Shown piece by piece: positions 59,501-64,000 of a stretch of 64,000 bases of DNA. Source of the stretch: Diaporthe sp. PMI_573 (lineage: Eukaryota; Ascomycota; Sordariomycetes; Diaporthales; Diaporthaceae); assembly GCA_021399435.1 (NCBI GenBank), contig JAJTUP010000001.1, positions 3,534,001 through 3,598,000 of the forward strand, read 5' to 3'. Below the pieces are notes generated by a model. It was not told where the DNA came from and made no database searches. It saw only the letters and a program-made list of their open reading frames with translations. Both the position numbers and the translations under genes were made by a program. Every line of letters starts with the position of its first letter. Position 1 is the first letter of the stretch.

Positions 59501-60306
59501 GTAGGAGACGCTTCCTGCGCCGCTTGCGGAGTGCTGGGGGAGGCAGCTCCTGGCGTGCCATTTGACGGTGAGGCTATGGCGGTTGGAGTGCCACTCGCCC
59601 TGCCATCCATCTCGGCAAGGAGCTTCCGCGTGCTCGTGGCATCTGTCTCCTTGGTCGCCTGCTTGGTCAGGGTCTTCTTTTTCCAAGCCTCAAGTTTAGC
59701 AAGTCGTTCCGCCTGTTTATCACTTTGAGCCTGAGCTTGGGTTTGTGTAGACTTAGCGGCCTGTACATATTGGTTAGCAAGGCAAGTCCAAGGAGACGTC
59801 GACTGGATACGCACTTCAGCATCCTTGGGGCCAGGTTTTGCTGCAGAGGTAGGACCTCGCTGGCGACCGTCGTCAGTCTTGCTTCGTGACGCATTTGAGT
59901 CGGCGGTGCCTTCTCGTCGAGTGCGAAGCTGAGAATCATCGCGTCTCCCACGAGCGTCCCTGTCCCTGTCCCTGCTTCTGTCCCGACGGCGTGGCGGAGA
60001 TCTGTCACGCTCCCGGGAGCGGTGCCTGTCCCCGTCCCTGTAGGAGGCTCCACCTCTTCGGCCACCACGGTAATAGTCGTCGTCTCGACCTCTCCGGTCT
60101 ATGGAGCGGTCCCGGCGACGGTATGAATCTCGGTCCCTGTCGAAGTGGTCTCGGTAGCGACCAGGGCTGCGGCTGCGTCGACGGTCCTTCGGGGCATCTC
60201 GTCGGCCGCGGTCGCGGTCACGATCACGATCCCGTCTGTCGTCATGGCGGCTTCCTCGACTTCCTGCAGGAGACGGTGAGCGCGATGTTCTGTGGCGAGC
60301 CATCAT
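56566..60306 (-). CDS. PRP5: Pre-mRNA-processing ATP-dependent RNA helicase PRP5
   Basis: DEAD-box ATPase that remodels the U2 snRNP and proofreads the branch-site helix during prespliceosome formation. Exons on the minus strand are 60306-59815, 59760-59361 and 59261-56566, giving about 1195 residues. The N-terminus (about 1-140) is an Arg/Asp/Ser-rich RD/RS domain. The Prp5-specific [10 protein letters not shown] (about 446) marks the family. Helicase motifs follow in order: Q motif [18 protein letters not shown], Walker A AKTGSGKT (about 614), [16 protein letters not shown] (about 721), FSATMP (about 753) and [10 protein letters not shown] (about 907). The C-terminal third is charged, and near the end [18 protein letters not shown] resembles a KH-like fold. 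Both introns (59761-59814, 54 nt; 59262-59360, 99 nt) are multiples of three without stops. Reading through both would give 1246 residues, but both have good GT..CTAAC..CAG signals. Confidence 0.95.
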   Translation of the reverse strand: MMARHRTSRSPSPAGSRGSRHDDRRDRDRDRDRGRRDAPKDRRRSRSPGRYRDHFDRDRDSYRRRDRSIDRRGRDDDYYRGGRRGGASYRDGDRHRSRERDRSPPRRRDRSRDRDRDARGRRDDSQLRTRREGTADSNASRSKTDDGRQRGPTSAAKPGPKDAEVRIQSTSPWTCLANQYVQAAKSTQTQAQAQSDKQAERLAKLEAWKKKTLTKQATKETDATSTRKLLAEMDGRASGTPTAIASPSNGTPGAASPSTPQAAQEASPTVPYAGKFDPKAIAKKSAARHHSPVPLGDIPGAPATSGKLAKNASSTGQSRASRDKPGCFLLSGLLPPQTGMVHANIPRAASALPTGKNISGFGFQKANGDGEKPSAKRKLLLDDEETSNRKLAKLPDMSLEDADATPFANQEDESDSDGDNFAGTEEEAAAAARAAHDRREERILQQSMAMQTDETEKEAETEPTPAPAAGEEVPSAPTQPEAVPAAPEAMEVDDDIDPLDAFMGDLADDTTRRAAKPRSKQTTKPQEQEPEVYFSDDEYDYMGKAEANPESILAITAKKKKKDIPKIDYSKIELNPIRKNFWFEPYELSQMTEAEVTELRLDLDGIKVSGKDVPKPVQRWSHCGLTQPMLHVVRELGYEKPTPIQMQALPVIMSGRDVIGVAKTGSGKTMAFLLPMFRHIKDQDPVRDDGPIGLILTPTRELATQIFRDCKPFLSALNLRGVCAYGGPPIKDQIAQLKAGAEIIVATTGRFIDLLAANQGRVVGLKRTTFIVLDEADRMFDMGFEPQVMKIFANVRPDRQTVLFSATMPRIIDALVKKVLKNPVEITVGGKSVVAPEITQIVEVREEKDKFLRLLELLGNLYADDDDVRALIFVERQEKADDLLRELLRKGYGCMSLHGGKDQVDRDSTITDFKSGVCPVLVATSVAARGLDVKQLKLVVNYDAPNHLEDYVHRAGRTGRAGNTGTAVTFITEEQENCAPGIAKALEQSGQPVPDRLERMRKAWREKVKAGKAKDQSGFGGKGLERLDKEREVARQRERKTHKAEGDDEDEKEEAPADDEKKNKATSAVQQAVSAVVSRDAAKAAAEEGKAAATEAGQTEAAGAKGGALDKAAQAVNDINARLARAGQLRPGQPIDNKGPDAGAFHATLEINDFPQKARWAVTNRTNVAKILEATGTSITTKGNFYAAGKEPPAGAEPKLYILIEGDTEVVVSNALTELTRLLREGTIAAADAENRAPASGRYTIT

Positions 60307-60391
60307 CGAATCTTCGGCTCAGCGCGGTGAGTAGTACTTTTGGGTCAGAATTGGACGAGTCAAGGGTCCTTAAGTGGTGGCCACGTCTCGG

Positions 60392-60420
60392 TCAAGGCTC
60401 AAGGCTCAAGGCTCAAGGCC
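60392..60420. repeat. (AAGGCTC)n tandem repeat
   Basis: About four copies of a seven-base unit, 90 bp upstream of the PRP5 start codon. Confidence 0.9.
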
Positions 60421-60849
60421 AGTCGTTCGGTGATAGGGCCGTTTGCCTGGGGGCCAGAAGATCCTCTGGAAAGGCGATAGAACTGTCCTTCTCAAGACTG
60501 TTTGCCAGTCGAGGGTCAAAGTCCCGCGTTGAAATGCGCAAGTCTGCCCGTCTACGGCGTCTACGGGAATACGTGTGTGATCAGACCTAGGCTGCAACGG
60601 CTCCGGGAGTCTTTGGTTTAAAGCGGGCGGTGTCGACCTTAACGCGTATGATTGGCAATCTGGTGGGCCTGTGTTAGTGGCCCTAACAATTTCTGGCCAC
60701 CACCAGACATTGACCTAGAGCAGAGCTGGACGTCACCGCCTCAGCCCCCTCACTGACTTATCAAGTTCCTTAGCAGATGCTTAGTAGGTAGTTAGTTCTA
60801 AAGGCGTGCCGTGCAAGTTATGCTCCAAACCTGCCCATCAGCAGCAACT

Positions 60850-60955
60850 TAACCTAGGTAGGTACCTGGTAATCAAGCCACGGTGGGCTCCGCAGTGATG
60901 TGCTGCGACTTTTAAACATGCAGCCCGTGTTCCTTGTAATAGTGTATGTGATGAG
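60850..60955. repeat. Diverged dispersed repeat, copy B
   Basis: The part GGGCTCCGCAGTGATGTG to GTGTATGTGATGA (60885-60954) matches copy A at 50204-50269 in the same orientation. An AACCTAGGTAGGTACCTGGTAAT-like word lies just before it, as in copy A. Confidence 0.7.
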
Positions 60956-61379
60956 GACACCAAGACATCCATGTCAAAGGAGCAGGCCGCCGTGGCCGCT
61001 ATAGCCAAGTGTGATACAGTATGCAGCCCAGGAGGGGTGATCGCGCTGGAAACGGGGGCTGCGACTGCACTCGCATGTTTTGCTCCACTTATTCCCAGGG
61101 AGAAGGCCAATGATGAAGCTCCATCGCGGTGGCAGTTAGGCGCACTAGGGGGGAAGCTCCTCATGCGTGCTGTGCCTGGGGATGTCAGGACGCGCTAGCC
61201 ATACCAAGGTCCTTAAAACACGGGGGGCTGGCCGTCGCAAGCGTGGGAGGAGGCCCAGGACCTTCGACCTCGATCTCAATTTGGACCTGTTCCCAGACCT
61301 CGACGTCACTCCGGCACTTCAATCGACCCCACAGCGACAGCCGCAAAAATCACAAAGTCGCCGCACACCACCAGCCAAA

Positions 61380-62356
61380 ATGTTGCTAGCGACAATGCGA
61401 TCAGTCGTGACCCAAGCCCTGCGCCCATGCGCACGCGGCCTGCCGGCCAAGTCGCTGCCCTCACGTGTTGCCCTCGTCCGCCGAAGCTTCCTGGTCGCGC
61501 CTAGCTACAAGTCCAGGGTCGCCGTGCGTGGCTTTGCAACGGCCACCGCCAGCAAGACCACGGGCCGTACCACCGGCAAATCCGCGACAAAGACCAAGGC
61601 CACGCCCAAGGCCACGCCGAAAGCGACGCCCAAGGCAAAGGCCACAGCGGCAAAGGCCAAGAAGAAGGCGCCGGCCAAGCCAAAGAAACCGGTCGGCAGG
61701 AAGAAGAAGGAATTGAGTCCCGAGAAGAAAGAGGTGTTACTGAAGCGTGAGCTCAGGAAGAAGTCCTTGACCAACCGGGAGCCCAAGAACCTGCCTACAA
61801 CCAGATGGGTGGCCTACATCAGCAACGCGTTGAAGGGCAAGCCGTCCACCGGGCTCAGCGACACGAGAGAAAGGATGGCAACCCTCTCTGTCGAGTTCAA
61901 GACCGTGTCAACTGCGGAGCTGGAGGTATGAATCCCGTCTCGCCGTCCCCCATGTCAAACAGCGTTCCTAACTGAAGTTCCCACCAGCGTTTGGATGAGA
62001 TTGTGGCGCAGAACAAGGCCATCAATGCGGGCAACTTCAAGACCTGGGTCGAGAGCCACTCCATTGCTGAGATCCAGCAGGCGAACGCAGCCCGCAGGCG
62101 CCTCAAGCGTGAATTCAACATCAACTCTTCCCCCCTCAAGCTTCATGACGACCGTGTGCCCAAGCGTCCTGCGTCCAGCGCATACGCCTATTTCCTCAAG
62201 GCCAAGCGGACCGCAGATCAGCAATCAGGGATGACGAAGGAGCTGGGCGAGGAGTGGAACGCCCTGCCGGCGGCTGAGAAAAAGCCGTACCAGGACTTGG
62301 CAGCCGCCGAATTTGCCAGGTACCACAAGGAGATGGAGAAGGTCCTCTCGCCCTAA
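61380..62356 (+). CDS. Mitochondrial HMG-box DNA-binding protein (Abf2/mtHMG-like)
   Basis: Probable mitochondrial nucleoid packaging protein. Exons are 61380-61925 and 61988-62356, giving 304 residues. The N-terminus is Arg-rich without acidic residues, as in a mitochondrial presequence (RSVVTQALRPCARGLPAKSL, then RRSFLVAP). A lysine/alanine/threonine/proline repeat (about 75-110, units of KATPKATPK) resembles a histone H1 tail. A first, HMG-like or helical region (about 125-230, TRWVAYISNALKGKPSTGL) is followed by a clear HMG box (about 240-300) with KRPASSAYAYFLKAKR, ELGEEWNALPAAEKKPYQDL and FARYHKEMEKVL. The 62-nt intron separates the two halves. A nuclear location is possible but less likely given the presequence. 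Confidence 0.88.
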
Positions 62357-62883
62357 AGAGAGAGAGAGACAGACGGGAGCGGTCCCACGGACCTGGCGTA
62401 CGTAAGGCACTCGGCGGGAAAAGGAATGGTTCTTTTTTGGTACGGGATTCCGGTAAATGTACGTTGATGTTATCTTTTGATTCCCAAAGGCGGTTCGGTG
62501 CGTCCTTTGTATGGTACACAACTGTTGGCGAGTATTTTTAGGACTGTCTGTAGCTTCGTCATGTCAATTCGCTTCCCTTGTCACCAACGCCAGCTTCGGG
62601 ACTAGTATCCATATGCTCGTGCTCTCATCTGCCACTTGGTCGCCGTGCTACCCGTAGACTCCGTACTACCGCCACCGTCGTGGCAGTAATGAAAGATCCG
62701 CCTTTGCGATCGCAGTCATCGTTGCGTGAAATCAGGTTGTGAAATCGTGTGCGTTTTCATTTACTCGCAAGCCAATAACTCCGCTCCTTATACGATCCTG
62801 GGTATCATGAGGCCGCAACGACGCGCCAATGCGAATGCACTTGTCCAAACAAGACCAACCAATTCCAAAACCTTCATCCCCCT
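62357..62883. other. Intergenic, convergent 3' ends
   Basis: The 3' flanks of the HMG gene and of the partial gene that follows. A short (GA)n run lies just after the HMG stop codon. No gene is seen. Confidence 0.55.
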
Positions 62884-64000
62884 TCAACCGGACTTTGGTC
62901 GAGTGCCTCTGGGCCCGACCACAATCAGGACGTCCCCCGCCGCGCCGTAGAACTTGACCTCCATGAACTTGAGCTTCCTGTAGCTGGCCACGTACAGGAG
63001 TATGTAGAGCTCCCCGGCGATGTGTTCCCAGCCGTAGAGCCTTATCCAGCCCCACGACTCGTCACGACACGCCCTGGTGCCCCATCCTGCCTTGCCATCC
63101 CGGCGGATATAATTCCCGAGGAAGCCCCAGGCCTTGACCTTCTCCTTGAATTCCCACCCGTCCAGCCTCATCAGCCAGTAACCCCTCTCAAAGGGCCGCA
63201 TGTCTCTGGCTTGATATTTCGGCCTGTACTTCCTCCCCATCTGCATGCTCGTTGCTAGTTTCTCCAGGTGCTGGGGAGCTCTAGGCCCCAGGCGGTGGTT
63301 CGCTACGGCTGGTTCGGTTGATATCAGCTGGGTCTCGTGTGCCCAATCACTGCTGCCGACAAGACAAGCAGACTCCTTGTCGGGCAATGGATCGGGGTGT
63401 GGTTCCTGATGAGCCTCCGGCCCAGCAGCTGGATCAGAGCCCCGGGGCACCTTGTTCGCGCCACAGCCCTCTGCCACGTCCTCGTTGTTGGGCACGTTCT
63501 CGACAGGACCTGGGCTCTGACGCGCATGGCTGTGTGGTCTACGGGTAGATGGGCTCGAATCAAGCCCTGACTCAAGGCCATGCGGGCTGTCTAAAGCAGC
63601 TGTGTATGGGAGGTTGCTATGCGCGGCATTCCTACCGCCCTCGGGTGCATCGCTAGAACGCCCACCTGATGAGAGGGGTGGCGGCTCCGTGGATTGGAGG
63701 AAGAAGTTCAATACCCTCGTCGGTGTGTTGAAGGCAGGCGCTCTGATATCATTGTCTGGCATCGAATCTGGAATCTCGCTTGGGGGAGCAACCCATGAGC
63801 GTTGGGAGTCATCCCTGAGTTGAGATGATGCGGGAGGCACAGAAGGCTGTATGCTGGGTAACGGTGCTAGCTGCTGCTGTTCTCCCGCGAGGCGTGGTGA
63901 GCCAACATTATCCCATACGCTCCCGAATGATGCTTGCGGGGATATGAATTTGCCGGAAGGGACAGCACTGGGTTTTGTAGTTGAGTCTTGGGGAAGGTCG
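62884..64000 (-). CDS. Unknown protein with a Trp/Tyr-rich C-terminal domain (5' partial)
   Basis: The frame is open from the right edge of the window (64000) down to the stop at 62884, so the start lies outside. The first 250 visible residues are disordered, rich in Pro, Ser and Gln. The last 110 residues form a compact domain with many aromatic residues: RDMRPFERGYWLMRLDGWEF, KVKAWGFLGNYI, GKAGWGTRACRDESWGWIRL, YGWEHIAGELYILLYVASYR and FMEVKFYGAAGDVLIVVGP. I recall similar tails in other filamentous-fungal hypothetical proteins but know no function. No signal peptide or membrane helix can be judged, because the N-terminus is missing. Confidence 0.7.
   Translation of the reverse strand, partial: DLPQDSTTKPSAVPSGKFISPQASFGSVWDNVGSPRLAGEQQQLAPLPSIQPSVPPASSQLRDDSQRSWVAPPSEIPDSMPDNDIRAPAFNTPTRVLNFFLQSTEPPPLSSGGRSSDAPEGGRNAAHSNLPYTAALDSPHGLESGLDSSPSTRRPHSHARQSPGPVENVPNNEDVAEGCGANKVPRGSDPAAGPEAHQEPHPDPLPDKESACLVGSSDWAHETQLISTEPAVANHRLGPRAPQHLEKLATSMQMGRKYRPKYQARDMRPFERGYWLMRLDGWEFKEKVKAWGFLGNYIRRDGKAGWGTRACRDESWGWIRLYGWEHIAGELYILLYVASYRKLKFMEVKFYGAAGDVLIVVGPRGTRPKSG

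Larger units (their letters stand above)
60307..61379. other. Intergenic, shared 5' region of PRP5 and the HMG gene
   Basis: A divergent promoter region of about 1.07 kb. It holds an AAGGCTC tandem tract at 60392-60420 and copy B of the dispersed repeat at 60850-60955. No gene is supported. Confidence 0.55.

Noticed and set aside
1..64000. tRNA, rRNA, CRISPR array or intact transposon
   Set aside because: I looked for tRNA B-box-like GGTTCRANTCC words, regularly spaced direct repeats, and transposase or reverse transcriptase motifs, and found none convincing by eye.

Overview
The window is nuclear DNA of a filamentous ascomycete, most likely a Sordariomycete. The genes are mostly split by short introns (about 50-110 nt) with GT..AG ends and CTAAC/CTGAC-like branch sites. 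They lie singly on both strands, upstream regions are pyrimidine-rich, and the gene content (fungal Zn2Cys6 factor, HAP3, MOB2, Flc/TRP channel, CorA/Mnr2 transporter) is that of Pezizomycotina. I see no bacterial operon, CRISPR array, prophage or intact transposon. Exon boundaries are my own reading of frame continuity, splice signals and family similarity. Family names come from recognised motifs, not from a search.

Layout. 1-3599 (+): a C2H2/Zn2Cys6 transcription factor whose 5' end lies outside the window. 4425-7547 (+): a heavily broken copy of a large fungus-specific protein of unknown function. 7838-9602 (-): a CYP52-like cytochrome P450. 11114-11566 (+): tubulin cofactor A. 12348-13451 (-): THO complex subunit 7. 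14515-16038 (+): elongin A. 16821-17382 (-): a four-exon NEDD8/RUB1 gene. 17901-18976 (-): prohibitin 2. 19674-20843 (+): CstF-64/Rna15. 21531-24164 (-): a CorA-type Mg2+ transporter. 25129-25841 (+): a DUF3237 protein. 26410-28412 (-): MOB2. 29299-30653 (+): LEO1. 31626-33667 (+): a patatin-like protein whose catalytic residues appear lost. 33959-34777 (-): an alcohol dehydrogenase/quinone reductase-like pseudogene. 36267-37310 (-): HAP3/NF-YB. 41487-42102 (-): prefoldin subunit 2. 42598-42896 (+): CMC2-like. 43185-43795 (-): a TMEM14-family protein. 45600-49050 (+): a large C2H2 protein. 53086-55411 (+): an Flc/TRP-like channel. 56566-60306 (-): the PRP5 DEAD-box helicase. 61380-62356 (+): a mitochondrial HMG-box protein. 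62884-64000 (-): the 3' part of an unknown gene that runs off the window.

Most genes are conserved housekeeping functions: transcription elongation and mRNA export (elongin A, LEO1, THOC7), mRNA 3' processing and splicing (CstF-64, PRP5), tubulin and prefoldin chaperoning, and mitochondrial biogenesis (PHB2, CMC2, HMG protein). They do not form one pathway. The accessory or decaying material is the broken gene at 4.4-7.5 kb, the MDR pseudogene at 34 kb, the patatin pseudoenzyme, and a decayed dispersed repeat present near 50.2 kb and 60.9 kb. Two stretches of about 4 kb (37.3-41.5 and 49.1-53.1 kb) hold no gene I can support.

I found no convincing novel multi-gene system. The observations most worth a second look are the apparent loss of both catalytic residues in the patatin-like protein, the RIP-like decay of the large unknown gene, the diverged repeat pair, and several stop-free introns whose length is a multiple of three in the FLC and PRP5 genes.
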